Shown in pieces: positions 17,206-26,426 of a stretch of 64,000 nt of DNA. A model generated the notes under the pieces. That model did not search any database. It was not told the origin of the DNA and saw nothing but the letters and a program-made list of their open reading frames with translations. This DNA comes from Exiguobacterium sp. SL-9. Its GTDB lineage: Bacteria; Bacillota; Bacilli; Exiguobacteriales; Exiguobacteriaceae. The position numbers and the translations under genes were made by a program. The first letter of the stretch is position 1; the number at the start of each line of letters is the position of its first letter. The stretch is taken from assembly GCF_004336985.1 (NCBI RefSeq), contig NZ_SJUO01000005.1, forward strand, positions 62,001-126,000. The letters are read 5' to 3'.

Positions 17206-17907
17206 ATGGTCTTAACCGGAACCATCGTCAATGCGGCGTTAATCGTGATTGGCACATTACTTGGACTCTTGTTTCACCGCATCCCCGAACGAATGAAAGA
17301 GACGGTCACTGCAGCCATCGGTCTCGCGGTCGTCTTGCTTGGGATTCAAATGGGGATGAAGAGTGAGAACTTTTTAATCGTGATCGGCAGTCTCGTCATC
17401 GGGGCGGCGCTCGGTGAATGGTGGAAACTTGATGAGAAGTTGAACGAGGTCGGCTATCAATTGGAACGCCGGCTCGGGGGCAAGAGTAAGTCGAGTATCG
17501 CCGAAGGGTTCATCACGGCGACGCTCATCTTCGTCATCGGGGCGATGGCCGTCATCGGCGCGCTCGACAGCGGATTGCGCGGGGACCATGACGTGCTGTA
17601 CACGAAAGGATTGATTGATGGCTTCACGGCACTCGTGCTCAGCTCGACGCTCGGCATCGGGGTCATGTTCTCGGCCGTCCCGGTGCTCTTGTATCAAGGG
17701 GCAATCGCTTTGCTCGCCATCCAAATTATGAAGTTCATCCCCGAGTCGCTCATGGATGATTTCATTTTGGAGATGACAGCGACTGGTGGTGTCATGATTG
17801 TCGCGATCGGGTTGAACTTGGTCGGCATCACGCGGATTCGCGTCGCGAACTTATTGCCGGGCATCTTGATGGTCGCGGTCATCGTCTCCATCTTACATAT
17901 CGTCTAA
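17206..17907 (+). CDS. DUF554 family (YdfK/YqgA-like) membrane protein
   Basis: 233 residues with about six or seven membrane helices. Family features include GTIVNAALIVIGTLLGLL at the N-terminus, IGAALGEWWKLDE, and FVIGAMAVIGALDSGLRGDHDVLYTKGLIDGF in the middle. These proteins are widespread and uncharacterised, sometimes proposed as transporters. The ribosome binding site is modest (ACGGGGAA). It has its own promoter and a bidirectional terminator. Confidence 0.88.
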   Translation: MVLTGTIVNAALIVIGTLLGLLFHRIPERMKETVTAAIGLAVVLLGIQMGMKSENFLIVIGSLVIGAALGEWWKLDEKLNEVGYQLERRLGGKSKSSIAEGFITATLIFVIGAMAVIGALDSGLRGDHDVLYTKGLIDGFTALVLSSTLGIGVMFSAVPVLLYQGAIALLAIQIMKFIPESLMDDFILEMTATGGVMIVAIGLNLVGITRIRVANLLPGILMVAVIVSILHIV

Positions 17908-17910
17908 TCA

Positions 17911-17947
17911 AAAAATCCGAGACACGCGATGCATGTCTCGGATTTTT
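17911..17947. terminator. Bidirectional terminator between DUF554 gene and proC
   Basis: AAAAAATCCGAGACA and TGTCTCGGATTTTTTT form a long perfect stem with A-rich and T-rich ends. Confidence 0.88.
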
Positions 17948-18730
17948 TTAGTTCTTCGGTTGTTCGACTTCCTCTTTCGCACTTTCGCGAAGCGCTGAAG
18001 CCATGACGTCCGCTAAATCGCGCGAGCGGAGAACGCCGACACCACGATCAGTCGGACCGTCCGGCGCGGCCACGTCTGCGATCAAGTCGTTCGTCGGGCG
18101 TGTCTCGTGAAGGAGCAGCTCGGCCGACCCTTTCATCGCTTGGGCGACGATTTGGCGAGCCGTCGTTTCGTCAAAGCCAGCTTCTGTCAAGACGGGCGTC
18201 ATCGACCCGACGATCTCATAAAAGAACGCAGGACTGCATCCAGCGGCAGCCATGAACGCCGACATCGTCTTCGCATCTGTCACGGCCGTCCGACCGACAC
18301 GTTCAAACAGCGCGGTCACGGTCTCACGGACCGCATCATCCGTTTCGGGACCAAACCAGAGCCCAGTCATCCCGCTTTGATAAGCGACCGGTGTGTTCGG
18401 CATCGCGCAGACGGCAGGGAGTCCTGACATCTCTTCAATCTCGCTCGGTTCGATATGAGCTGCGACTGATACGAGAAGCGGTGTGTTCCACGTTTTAGAT
18501 TGCACGTAAGGAAGGACGCCGTCCGGTTGCATCGCGAGGACGACGATGTCATACGCGTTGACATCCTCTTCGTCGACGATTTGCACACCGAGCTCGGCCT
18601 GGAGCTCTGTCAAACGGGTCCGGTCACTTCGGTTCGTCATCGTGATTTGTTCAGGTGACAGGCCTGAGGCAAGCCATCCGCGTACGAGTGACTCACTCAT
18701 CGATCCTGCACCCACCATTAAAATATTCAT
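17948..18730 (-). CDS. proC: Pyrroline-5-carboxylate reductase family protein (ProC/ComER)
   Basis: 260 residues. The N-terminal NAD(P)-binding motif is MNILMVGAGSMSESLVRGW, then VVLAMQPDGVLPYV, the active-site region CAMPNTPVAYQSGMTGLW and the C-terminal AAAGCSPAFFYEIVGSM. The last step of proline synthesis reduces P5C to proline; ComER paralogues in bacilli look similar, so the role could be regulatory. The ATG at 18730 follows AAGAGGTGACGAGA; the in-frame GTG at 18739 overlaps that site. It is divergent from yidD. Confidence 0.82.
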   Translation of the reverse strand: MNILMVGAGSMSESLVRGWLASGLSPEQITMTNRSDRTRLTELQAELGVQIVDEEDVNAYDIVVLAMQPDGVLPYVQSKTWNTPLLVSVAAHIEPSEIEEMSGLPAVCAMPNTPVAYQSGMTGLWFGPETDDAVRETVTALFERVGRTAVTDAKTMSAFMAAAGCSPAFFYEIVGSMTPVLTEAGFDETTARQIVAQAMKGSAELLLHETRPTNDLIADVAAPDGPTDRGVGVLRSRDLADVMASALRESAKEEVEQPKN

Positions 18731-18935
18731 TCTCGTCACCTCTTCATGATAGATTCGGTCATGTATATGTTGCTTATCATAACAAATGAGACGTCAAATA
18801 GCGCCTCTTGTGCTCAAATTGTAAAACAAAGGAAAAACGTGACCCCAGTTTGTCACTGGATTGTCGCAACCGTCACGGATGACAAGTCGAACCGGTCGAG
18901 CTATCATGACAGTAATCAATCAGGAGGCGATAAAA

Positions 18936-19205
18936 GTGAAACGAGTGCTAGTCCGGGGGATTCAAGGGTATCAACGCTTCATTTCTCCGTTGAAACCACC
19001 GACTTGTCGGTTTTATCCGAGTTGTTCACATTATGGGATTGAAGCGATCGAGAAACACGGTGCTGTCAAAGGTGGGTATTTGACGACACGTCGGCTCATG
19101 CGGTGTCAACCGTTCCATTCAGGTGGACTTGACTACGTGCCGGACGAGTTCGATTGGAAAGCACCATTACAACGTGAAAAACCCCCATCTCAGCGAGACG
19201 TCTAA
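18936..19205 (+). CDS. yidD: Membrane protein insertion efficiency factor YidD
   Basis: 89 residues with the hallmark [20 protein letters not shown], then [16 protein letters not shown] and [17 protein letters not shown], including the three conserved cysteines. YidD assists YidC-mediated insertion of inner-membrane proteins and binds the membrane through an amphipathic N-terminus. The start is a GTG at 18936 after CAGGAGGCGATAAAA. Longer upstream readings (from 18861) have no ribosome binding site. A weak stem-loop follows. Confidence 0.9.
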   Translation: MKRVLVRGIQGYQRFISPLKPPTCRFYPSCSHYGIEAIEKHGAVKGGYLTTRRLMRCQPFHSGGLDYVPDEFDWKAPLQREKPPSQRDV

Positions 19206-19223
19206 TCGGCGGCTCGCTGTTTT
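19191..19223 (+). terminator. Weak terminator after yidD
   Basis: CAGCGAG (19191-19197) and CTCGCTG (19213-19219) form a stem spanning the stop codon, followed by only TTTT. Confidence 0.45.
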
Positions 19224-19335
19224 AGATACAGCTACCATTTCTCCGTCTTGTTTTATTACAATACTTTTGACAATCTTCTAAGTATTCTGAAAAAATAGAG
19301 ATGCACGATTACATAAGGGGAAAGGGGAATACAAC

Positions 19336-20694
19336 ATGGGTCAATCGTTCAGTGAACTGATTGGTACGATTTCAAACTTTGTGTGGGGACCACCGTTATT
19401 GATTTTGCTTGTGGGGACAGGCATTTACTTGACGGTACGTCTCGGGGGGATTCAAATCACTAAGTTGCCTTATGCATTGAAACTCGCATTCTCTAAAAAT
19501 CAAGACAAGTCATCGGAAGGGGATATCAGTCACTTCCAAGCGCTCATGACGGCGCTTGCGGCCACGGTCGGTACGGGGAATATCGTCGGGGTCGCGACGG
19601 CCGTCGTACTCGGTGGTCCAGGCGCGATCGTCTGGATGTGGGTGTCCGGATTCTTTGGGATGGCGACGAAGTACGCGGAAGCCGTGCTCGCGGTCAAATA
19701 TCGAGTCACCGATGAACGGGGGCAGATGGCCGGGGGGCCGATGTATTACTTGGAGCGTGGCCTGAAACAACGGTGGCTCGCCGTCGCCTTCGCCGGGTTC
19801 GCTTCACTCGCGGCGTTCGGGATCGGGAATGGGGTTCAGACGAATTCAGTGGCGATGGCACTCCAAACGACGTTTGATGTGCCACTTTACGTATCCGGCA
19901 TCTTGATCATGATCTTCACAGGGGCCGTCATCTTAGGCGGGGTCAAATCGATTGGACGCGTCGTCAGTTATTTCGTACCGGTGATGATCGTCTTTTATCT
20001 CGGTAGCGGGCTGTTGATTATGATCATGAACTATACACTTATTCCAGATGCGGTCGCACTCATCTTCAGTAGCACGTTAAGTCCTGAGGCGATTGGAGGA
20101 GGAGCTATCGGGGCCGCCATTCGTTACGGGGTCGCACGTGGCGTCTTCTCGAACGAGGCAGGTCTCGGATCGGCACCGATCGCGGCTGCGGCCGCTAAGA
20201 CGGATATGCCGGGACGTCAGGCGCTCGTCTCGATGACGCAAGTGTTCCTCGATACGCTCATCGTCTGTTCGGTCACAGGGATCACGCTCGTCATGGGGGG
20301 ACAAATCGGATCCGGGCTTGAAGGGGTCGCGTTGACGACGGCGACGTTCGAGCAGTTCTTAGGACCGGCCGGCGGTTATATCGTGACGATCGGACTTGTG
20401 ATGTTTGCCTATTCGACGGTGCTCGGATGGTCATATTATGGCGAACGTTCGATTCACTACTTATTCGGTCAGAAATCGATTCTTCCGTATCGGATCGCCT
20501 TCGTCCTAGTCGCCGGTCTTGGCGCGATGACGACGAATTTGAACTTGGTCTGGGCGCTCTCAGATGTGTTCAACGGCTTGATGGCGATCCCGAACTTGAT
20601 TGGGCTATTGTTCTTGTCGGGTGTCGTCATTGCGGAGACGAAACGATTCAATCAGCAGCTCGAGCTCGAGAATCGAAACAGAAAAGCATCTTAA
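19336..20694 (+). CDS. AGCS-family sodium:alanine (glycine) symporter
   Basis: A 452-residue multi-spanning membrane protein that imports alanine or glycine with Na+. Family motifs are visible: ALMTALAATVGTGNIVGVA, GPGAIVWMWVSGFFGMATKYAE, GGPMYYLERGL and GVARGVFSNEAGLGSAPIAAAAA. The length matches AlsT/YrbD-type carriers. The ATG follows AAGGGGAAAGGGG. It is monocistronic and ends at a bidirectional terminator shared with the K+ channel gene. Confidence 0.93.
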   Translation: MGQSFSELIGTISNFVWGPPLLILLVGTGIYLTVRLGGIQITKLPYALKLAFSKNQDKSSEGDISHFQALMTALAATVGTGNIVGVATAVVLGGPGAIVWMWVSGFFGMATKYAEAVLAVKYRVTDERGQMAGGPMYYLERGLKQRWLAVAFAGFASLAAFGIGNGVQTNSVAMALQTTFDVPLYVSGILIMIFTGAVILGGVKSIGRVVSYFVPVMIVFYLGSGLLIMIMNYTLIPDAVALIFSSTLSPEAIGGGAIGAAIRYGVARGVFSNEAGLGSAPIAAAAAKTDMPGRQALVSMTQVFLDTLIVCSVTGITLVMGGQIGSGLEGVALTTATFEQFLGPAGGYIVTIGLVMFAYSTVLGWSYYGERSIHYLFGQKSILPYRIAFVLVAGLGAMTTNLNLVWALSDVFNGLMAIPNLIGLLFLSGVVIAETKRFNQQLELENRNRKAS

Positions 20695-20698
20695 CAGC

Positions 20699-20732
20699 AG
20701 ACGCCACCATCCTCAAGGGGACGGTGGCGTCT
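20699..20732. terminator. Bidirectional terminator
   Basis: AGACGCCACC (20699-20708) pairs with GGTGGCGTCT (20723-20732). It lies between the convergent symporter and K+ channel genes and overlaps the end of the latter. Confidence 0.75.
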
Positions 20733-21072
20733 TTCGCTTGCGGATTTCTTCAAGTCGTGCTTGCTGAAGATGATCAAACACTTTCGTGATGAAGCCGACC
20801 ATGATGCCGACACCGGTAATGACGTAACCAATCGTGAACACTTTTCCTAAGTCAGTCGTCGGAACGAAATCTCCATAGCCGATTGTCGTGAGCGTGACGA
20901 CGCTGAAATATAAGGCGTCGAGCCAACGCATATCCTCGAACCGCGAATAAAATAGCGTCCCCGAGACGATGGTCAGGAGGGCGAGGCTAAACAACACTTG
21001 AAACTCAGCGTCCTTCAAACCGCGCCAAATCCCGCGAAACATGCGCCGAAACGTCAAAATGAATGAGAGCAT
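20713..21072 (-). CDS. Two-helix potassium channel
   Basis: 119 residues: a membrane helix at about 25-43, a pore loop with the K+ selectivity filter TTIGYGD (62-68) and a second helix at about 78-95, ending in a short charged tail, LQQARLEEIRKRKTPPSP. This is the minimal KcsA-like pore and should work as a tetramer. No ligand-binding (RCK) domain is attached. The ATG follows GAAAGGAGGCGGACG. It is divergent from the P450 gene. Confidence 0.9.
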   Translation of the reverse strand: MLSFILTFRRMFRGIWRGLKDAEFQVLFSLALLTIVSGTLFYSRFEDMRWLDALYFSVVTLTTIGYGDFVPTTDLGKVFTIGYVITGVGIMVGFITKVFDHLQQARLEEIRKRKTPPSP

Positions 21073-21153
21073 TCGTCCGCCTCCTTTCTATAATAGGTTT
21101 GTTCGCGATGAACAGGGGAACATCCTCTATAGAAAAGTTGGAAAGGATGATCC

Positions 21154-22398
21154 ATGATGACGCGACCAATCCCGAAAGAAGAGGGTCTAGACCATAGTCT
21201 GGCGTTCCTGCGGGAGGGCTATTTGTACGTCCCGAACCGTAGGAGGAGCTTTCAGTCGAACGTATTCGAAACCCGCTTGCTCGGTGAGCGAGTCCTCTGT
21301 CTCGGTGGTGCCGAGGCGGCAGCCTTATTTTATGACGCCGATAAATTCGTTCGACAAGATGCGGCACCGAAGCGGTTGCTGAAGACATTGTTCGGAGAAG
21401 ATGGCGTGCAGACGTTGGACGGTGCGGCGCATACGCATCGAAAAAAGATGTTCATGTCGCTCATGTTCCCTGGAAATATCGAGCGGCTGACGAAACTCGT
21501 CAGCCGTGAATGGGAACGGTCGCTCGATGCGGCCGAAGGCGAGACGGTGCTCTACGATACGGCGCAAGAAGTTCTTATGCGGGCCGTCTGTGAATGGGCC
21601 GGGGTCCCACTCGGTGAGCATGAAGTGACACGACGGACGGACGAGCTGCGGTTGCTGTTCGAATCGGGGACCGCCCTCGGACCGAAGCATATCCGGGGAC
21701 GAGCGGCCCGGTCATCGGCCGAGTCATGGGTCCGAGAGATGGTCGAGGACGTACGGACGAACCGGTTGCTACCGAACGAACAGACGGCCTTGTACGAATT
21801 TTCATGGCATCGGGATGAGGCGGGTGACCTACTTCCGGCCGATGTCGTGGCCGTCGAGGTGCTCAATATATTACGACCGACCGTGGCCGTGTCGATTTAC
21901 GTCTTGTTCACCGTACTGGCCCTGCATCAGTTTCCGGAGGCTCGTGCCCGGTTAGCCTATGGCGAGACGGATTCGACATGGTTCGTCCAAGAAGTTCGAC
22001 GCTTCTATCCGTTCTTCCCGGTGACGGCTGCGCGCGTCAAGCAGGACTTCGAATGGGATGGTTTTGAGTTCGAACAAGGGACGCTCGTCTTGCTCGACTT
22101 GTATGGAACGAATCACGACCTCTCACTGTGGACGGAACCCGAACAGTTCAATCCGGACCGATTTAAAGATTGGACCGAGAGTCCGTTCACGTTCATCCCG
22201 CAAGGTGGCGGGGATGTGGATTTTGGTCATCGTTGCGCCGGGGAGCATGTGACCATCGCCATCATGCGTGAAACAATTGACGTGTTCCTGAAACGTTACG
22301 ACTATCAAGTGCCACCTCAAGATCTCAGCTACAGTTTTGTGGACTTACCGAGTTTGCCGAAAAGTAGGCTCGTCTTAAAACAAATTGAGCGCAAATGA
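21154..22398 (+). CDS. cypC: Cytochrome P450, fatty-acid peroxygenase (CYP152) type
   Basis: 414 residues resembling Bacillus YbdT/CypC, which uses H2O2 to hydroxylate long-chain fatty acids. The heme ligand is C361 in FGHRCAGEHVT, preceded by SPFTFIPQGGGD. The N-terminal GLDHSLAFLREGYLYVPNR is also typical of CYP152. In this family an Arg-Pro pair in helix I replaces the usual acid-Thr pair, and LRPTVAVSIYVLF fits that position. The ATG follows GGAAAGGATGATCC. No redox partner gene is adjacent, consistent with a peroxygenase. Confidence 0.9.
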   Translation: MMTRPIPKEEGLDHSLAFLREGYLYVPNRRRSFQSNVFETRLLGERVLCLGGAEAAALFYDADKFVRQDAAPKRLLKTLFGEDGVQTLDGAAHTHRKKMFMSLMFPGNIERLTKLVSREWERSLDAAEGETVLYDTAQEVLMRAVCEWAGVPLGEHEVTRRTDELRLLFESGTALGPKHIRGRAARSSAESWVREMVEDVRTNRLLPNEQTALYEFSWHRDEAGDLLPADVVAVEVLNILRPTVAVSIYVLFTVLALHQFPEARARLAYGETDSTWFVQEVRRFYPFFPVTAARVKQDFEWDGFEFEQGTLVLLDLYGTNHDLSLWTEPEQFNPDRFKDWTESPFTFIPQGGGDVDFGHRCAGEHVTIAIMRETIDVFLKRYDYQVPPQDLSYSFVDLPSLPKSRLVLKQIERK

Positions 22399-22424
22399 GT
22401 CGCCGAGAGGCGACTCATTTTGTG
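22393..22424. terminator. Terminator after the P450 gene
   Basis: AAATGAGTCGCC (22393-22404), loop GAGA, GGCGACTCATTT (22409-22420), then TTG. It probably works for both convergent genes. Confidence 0.78.
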
Positions 22425-23164
22425 TGTAATGCTAACCGTTTCGTGATCGGTTGAATCGTGATGTTCGTATCGACCATGCGATTGTCCCGCTTCGGTCCGT
22501 CCGCTCGTTCGATTTGCCATGACGTGTCGTGTAACTCTTTCAAACCGAATGCGATGTCATAGAAAGAATGACTCGGATTGCCGTTCAATTGATACAGTCC
22601 CGGTCCTCGTTTCGTCAAAATCTCGAACAACGCGTCTGCTGTGTCTTGTAAAAACGAGCAGGACGGATACCAGTGCGCGCTAGCGACGATTACACCTTTT
22701 TGTTTCATCTCGCTCTCGAAATAATCCATCATATTGTTCGAACCCGCTCCGTCTCCGATTTGCCAACCGAGACGGACGATTTGGGCACCTGGGTTGGTCC
22801 GGGCAATCGTTTCTTCACACGCCCGTTTATAGGCGCCATATTCATCCGTTGCATCGGGCGGTGTGTCCGGAGTAATTGGTCCGGTCACGTTGTCGGAGAA
22901 AACGGAGACGGTACTCGTGAAGAGGAACGGGATGTTGTACTCCCCGCACAGACGTGCGAGTGTATCGGCCCATTCGACGGCGCCCATGCCGATGTGAAGA
23001 AAATAAGTTGGTTGGACCGATTCGATAAAGACCCGCATTTCTGCCTCGTCTGAGGTGGACACTTTCGTTCGATCCCAGGCGACCGGCTCGATGCCGTGTT
23101 GTTGGAGTGTCTCGGCGACGACAGGAGCGACCGTCCCGTTCATGCCTGTCAAAATTGCTTTCAT
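22415..23164 (-). CDS. NAD(P)-dependent sugar epimerase/reductase-like protein (RmlD type)
   Basis: 249 residues with an extended short-chain dehydrogenase fold. The N-terminus MKAILTGMNGTVAPVVAETL is a divergent nucleotide-binding loop; FLFTSTVSVFSD and EYGAYKRACEE supply the Ser and YxxxK catalytic residues. LGWQIGDGAGSNNM is typical of dTDP-4-dehydrorhamnose reductase-like proteins. It stands alone, not in a polysaccharide cluster, so the substrate is unknown. The ATG follows AAGGGAGGAATGAATA. Confidence 0.78.
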   Translation of the reverse strand: MKAILTGMNGTVAPVVAETLQQHGIEPVAWDRTKVSTSDEAEMRVFIESVQPTYFLHIGMGAVEWADTLARLCGEYNIPFLFTSTVSVFSDNVTGPITPDTPPDATDEYGAYKRACEETIARTNPGAQIVRLGWQIGDGAGSNNMMDYFESEMKQKGVIVASAHWYPSCSFLQDTADALFEILTKRGPGLYQLNGNPSHSFYDIAFGLKELHDTSWQIERADGPKRDNRMVDTNITIQPITKRLALHTK

Positions 23165-23264
23165 TATTCATTCCTCCCTTCTGTTTGTATCATCCCACAC
23201 TTTCTGGTCACACAAACCCCTTGAATGGCACTTTATGCTAGACTGTTGGATGGAGGCGATCAAG

Positions 23265-23819
23265 ATGAATATTCGAAAAGCGACACCGGATGACAGTACA
23301 CAAATCGCGCCGCTCGTTTACGCGGCGATTCACGAAATTGCGTACTCGTTGACCGGTACGTCAAATCAACAACAAGTGCTCGAGCGACTCTCGATGTGGG
23401 TTGGTCAACCGGGAAACCGCTTGAGTTACGAAAACGTTTGGGTGGCAGAGACCGAGGCGACGGTGGCGGGGATTTTGATTGCGTATCACGGCGAACGGGC
23501 CGCGCAGTTGGATGAACCGATTAAAACGTGGCTCAACGCACAAGGGCAGCCGGACGACCTTGATGTCGAAACGTCAGGCGATGTGCTCTACATCGATTCG
23601 GTCGCCGTCGACGCGTCGTTCGGTGGACGTGGGATTGGAACGAAACTGATTCAACAAGCAATCCATCACGCGCGTGAGACAGGTATCCCGCAAGTTACGC
23701 TCAACGTCGACCAGACGAACCCGGCAGCCGGGCGGCTATATGAGCGTCTCGGCTTCAAGAAAGAGAAAGAGATTGACATCTCCGGGGGGCGGTTCGATTA
23801 TATGGTGCTCACGCTTTGA
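23265..23819 (+). CDS. GNAT-family N-acetyltransferase
   Basis: 184 residues starting MNIRKATPDDSTQIAPLVYA. The acetyl-CoA-binding segment is VDASFGGRGIGTKLIQQAIHHA, followed by LNVDQTNPAAGRLYERLGF. The ATG follows TGGAGGCGATCAAG. The substrate cannot be inferred. It is a single gene. Confidence 0.9.
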   Translation: MNIRKATPDDSTQIAPLVYAAIHEIAYSLTGTSNQQQVLERLSMWVGQPGNRLSYENVWVAETEATVAGILIAYHGERAAQLDEPIKTWLNAQGQPDDLDVETSGDVLYIDSVAVDASFGGRGIGTKLIQQAIHHARETGIPQVTLNVDQTNPAAGRLYERLGFKKEKEIDISGGRFDYMVLTL

Positions 23820-23923
23820 CTGAACGATCAATCCCTTCTCAGTCTTAAAACCGATGCAAAATGATTGTGACTCGGCTATACTAAATGCTTGAAATGAATC
23901 AGTAGCGAAAAAGGAGATCATGT

Positions 23924-24733
23924 ATGGAATGGAAAAATATCCTGCGCGGCATCGCGATGGGGACGAGTGACTTGATTCCTGGCGTCAGCGGCGGGACGAT
24001 TGCAGTTATTTTAGGGATTTATGACCGGTTGATTGAAGCAATCAGCGGGATTTTCAGTCGACATTGGAAACAGCACATCTTGTTTTTGATTCCGCTCGGG
24101 ATCGGGATGGCGGGTGCGATTTTAGGTCTCAGCCGCGTCATTGAGTTTTTGCTGCTTGAATATTATGAGCCGACCCAGTTCTTTTTCATCGGGTTGATTC
24201 TCGGGATTATCCCGTTGCTCTTGTTTGAATTTCGATCGCGTGCGGTCATGCGTCCGGTACATATCGTCGCCATGGTGATCGGAGCGATTCTTGTGGCGAG
24301 CATGGCCATCATCAAACCGGCGGATACGGCGATCATTACGGAACTTTCGACGGGGACGGCGATTCTGTTGTTCTTCTCGGGATGGCTCGGTAGTATGGCT
24401 ATGTTGTTGCCAGGGATTAGTGGTTCGTTCGTCTTGCTCCTGATCGGTGTCTATCCGACCGTTATCAGTGCGTTATCGAACTTGAATATCCTCATTATCG
24501 GCATCGTCGGTCTTGGGGTGGCGGTCGGGTTCATCGTCAGCAGTAAAGTGATTCGCTATTTGCTCGGTCATTTTCCAGGCATGACGTTTTCTGTCATTTT
24601 AGGCCTCGTCATCGGTTCGCTCGCGGTCGTCTTCCCGGGTCTCCCGGACACGACGGTCATGTGGGTGCTCAGTATTCTCTCATTCGTGGCGGGTTTTATG
24701 ATTGTCCGTCTGCTCGGACGTTTCTCTGTATAA
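23924..24733 (+). CDS. popT: DUF368 family polyprenyl-phosphate transporter
   Basis: 269 residues with about eight to nine membrane helices. The family N-terminus GIAMGTSDLIPGVSGGTIAVILGIYD recurs as an internal half-repeat, LLPGISGSFVLLLIGVY. DUF368 proteins (PopT) were shown to recycle undecaprenyl phosphate across the membrane for wall-polymer synthesis. The ATG follows AAAAAGGAGATCATGT. It has a single promoter region and a very strong terminator. Confidence 0.88.
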   Translation: MEWKNILRGIAMGTSDLIPGVSGGTIAVILGIYDRLIEAISGIFSRHWKQHILFLIPLGIGMAGAILGLSRVIEFLLLEYYEPTQFFFIGLILGIIPLLLFEFRSRAVMRPVHIVAMVIGAILVASMAIIKPADTAIITELSTGTAILLFFSGWLGSMAMLLPGISGSFVLLLIGVYPTVISALSNLNILIIGIVGLGVAVGFIVSSKVIRYLLGHFPGMTFSVILGLVIGSLAVVFPGLPDTTVMWVLSILSFVAGFMIVRLLGRFSV

Positions 24734-24777
24734 AAAACATGCACGACCGTCATCGATTGACGGCGTGCATGTTTTTT
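24732..24777. terminator. Strong terminator after popT
   Basis: AAAAAACATGCACG and CGTGCATGTTTTTT enclose a second perfect stem, CCGTCA/TGACGG. It can act on both strands. Confidence 0.9.
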
Positions 24778-24798
24778 TCGTTCGTTCCGGAGCGGTAA

Positions 24799-25353
24799 TC
24801 AATAGATGAATGGGATCAATCGTTTGCGCGATTTGGCCCATGTTCGATACGCGCTCCCAAAATGAGAGGTCAGCATCTTCTCTTCAATGTGAATTCGCCA
24901 TAACAGCGCTAAACCGATTGAACATGTGCCGAACAAGGCGATGCCCCAATGTGTGAAGTAAAGCGAGAACCCAAGCGTGATAAACAAAAGGCCTGTGTAG
25001 AGCGGGTGCCGTAAATAACGATACGGACCCGAACTGACGATTTCATCGGCGGGTCGGACGACGACGTGGCGGGTGAATTGATGGCGCAACTGCCCGATGC
25101 CCCAATAGCGAAGTGACACTCCGGCTGCGAAGCAACCGAGTCCGAGCAGACGCTGTGGAAGCGTTTGACGTACATCCGTCCAGACGGATAATCCGATGGA
25201 AACGGCGAACACGGTGACCATGATGAACGAAACAATGTAAAAACTAGCGTGCTCGCTGGCACCGTCGGTCGGCTCGGACCGATTTCGGTAACGCCATATT
25301 TCATAAATCCATGCGACCGAGATGAGAATGAATAACCCGTCTAACCAATCCAT
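24799..25353 (-). CDS. Isoprenylcysteine carboxyl methyltransferase-like membrane protein
   Basis: 184 residues with four or five membrane helices. The ICMT/PEMT signature GPYRYLRHPLYTGLLFITLG is followed by RIHIEEKMLTSHFG, where the Glu and His line the SAM site. In bacteria such proteins methylate unknown, probably lipid, substrates. Upstream in-frame starts exist, but the ATG at 25353 follows GGGAAAGGGGGCACG. Confidence 0.82.
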   Translation of the reverse strand: MDWLDGLFILISVAWIYEIWRYRNRSEPTDGASEHASFYIVSFIMVTVFAVSIGLSVWTDVRQTLPQRLLGLGCFAAGVSLRYWGIGQLRHQFTRHVVVRPADEIVSSGPYRYLRHPLYTGLLFITLGFSLYFTHWGIALFGTCSIGLALLWRIHIEEKMLTSHFGSAYRTWAKSRKRLIPFIY

Positions 25354-25468
25354 AACGTGCCCCCTTTCCCATATCTTCCACTCAATACCCGTGTCTTCCT
25401 CCCTGAAAACGCGCAATGAATGAAAAAACGTCTCGCGATGTGCGGGACGTCAAATAGCGCTTGATCAG

Positions 25469-26317
25469 TCAATAAGCGTTGGCAAGTAGTGCCGCGGCAA
25501 CCTGTTTGTCTTGAGACGCTTCGCGGATGTCTTCTTTGATCAAGTGATACGTGAGACACATCGGCTTTTCGGTCCGTGGATCGCGGCCGATAATCGCATC
25601 GATGTGGAATACTTGTCTGAGGACGAGCGGACAGATAACTTCCTCAGCCGTTCCCGTCGCAAGCACTTCGCCGTCTTTCATCGCAACGATGTGATCGGCA
25701 AAACGAGCGGCCTGGTTCAAGTCGTGGAGCACCATGACAATGGTTCGTCCTTGCTCTCGATTGAGCGTCTCGAGCAGCTCGAGCACTTCGAGCTGATGGG
25801 CCAAATCGAGATACGTCGTCGGCTCGTCCAAGAAGATTAAATCGGTCTCTTGGGCAAGTGCCATCGCGATCCATACACGTTGACGTTGTCCGCCTGAAAG
25901 GGCATCGACGCTACGGTCTTTATAAGCGAGCGTCCCGGTTACGTCAAGCGCCCAATCGATGACTTCGTGGTCATGTTTCGAGAGGCGGCCAAATCCGGAT
26001 TGATAGGGGAAGCGACCGTAGGAAACGAGTTCGCCTACCGTCAAGCCACCGGCACCTTCAGGCGTTTGAGGCAAGATAGCCATCTTACGGGCGATTTCTT
26101 TCGTATTACATTTCGCGATGTCAGCTCCGTCTAAATGCACAGAGCCGTTGGATGGGGAAAGAATCCGTGTCATCGCTTTTAAAAGCGTCGATTTTCCACA
26201 ACCGTTCGGTCCGATGATTGTCGTGATTTTATGGTCAGGAATCGACAAGCTCAATTGTTTCACAATCGTCTTGTCCCCATATCCGACCTCGATATCCGTC
26301 GTATGTATCCGTGACAT
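25469..26317 (-). CDS. Iron-siderophore ABC transporter ATP-binding protein (FhuC/YusV-like)
   Basis: 282 residues with Walker A GPNGCGKST, signature LSGGQRQRVWIAMALAQ, Walker B LIFLDEPTTYLDL and the switch His in MVLHDLNQAARFAD. The C-terminal part (DPRTEKPMCLTYH) is shared with Fe3+-siderophore ATPases such as YusV and FhuC. No permease or binding protein is adjacent, so it probably energises importers encoded elsewhere, as YusV does. The promoter TTGACA-17-TATAGT with a Fur box just downstream indicates iron repression. Confidence 0.9.
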   Translation of the reverse strand: MSRIHTTDIEVGYGDKTIVKQLSLSIPDHKITTIIGPNGCGKSTLLKAMTRILSPSNGSVHLDGADIAKCNTKEIARKMAILPQTPEGAGGLTVGELVSYGRFPYQSGFGRLSKHDHEVIDWALDVTGTLAYKDRSVDALSGGQRQRVWIAMALAQETDLIFLDEPTTYLDLAHQLEVLELLETLNREQGRTIVMVLHDLNQAARFADHIVAMKDGEVLATGTAEEVICPLVLRQVFHIDAIIGRDPRTEKPMCLTYHLIKEDIREASQDKQVAAALLANAY

Positions 26318-26349
26318 AATGGATTCCCCTTTCCGTAGATGACACCCAT

Positions 26350-26403
26350 GATAATGATTCTCAATATCGTGTTTACTATAGCAAGCCCGCTCCGTCGTGT
26401 CAA
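26350..26403 (-). promoter_or_regulatory. Fur-regulated promoter of the ABC ATPase gene
   Basis: On the minus strand TTGACA (26398-26403) and TATAGT (26375-26380) have a 17-bp spacer. The near-consensus Fur box GATAATGATTCTCAATATC (26350-26368) covers the start point. Confidence 0.85.
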
Positions 26404-26426
26404 TGTTTGTTTGATATCAAAATAGA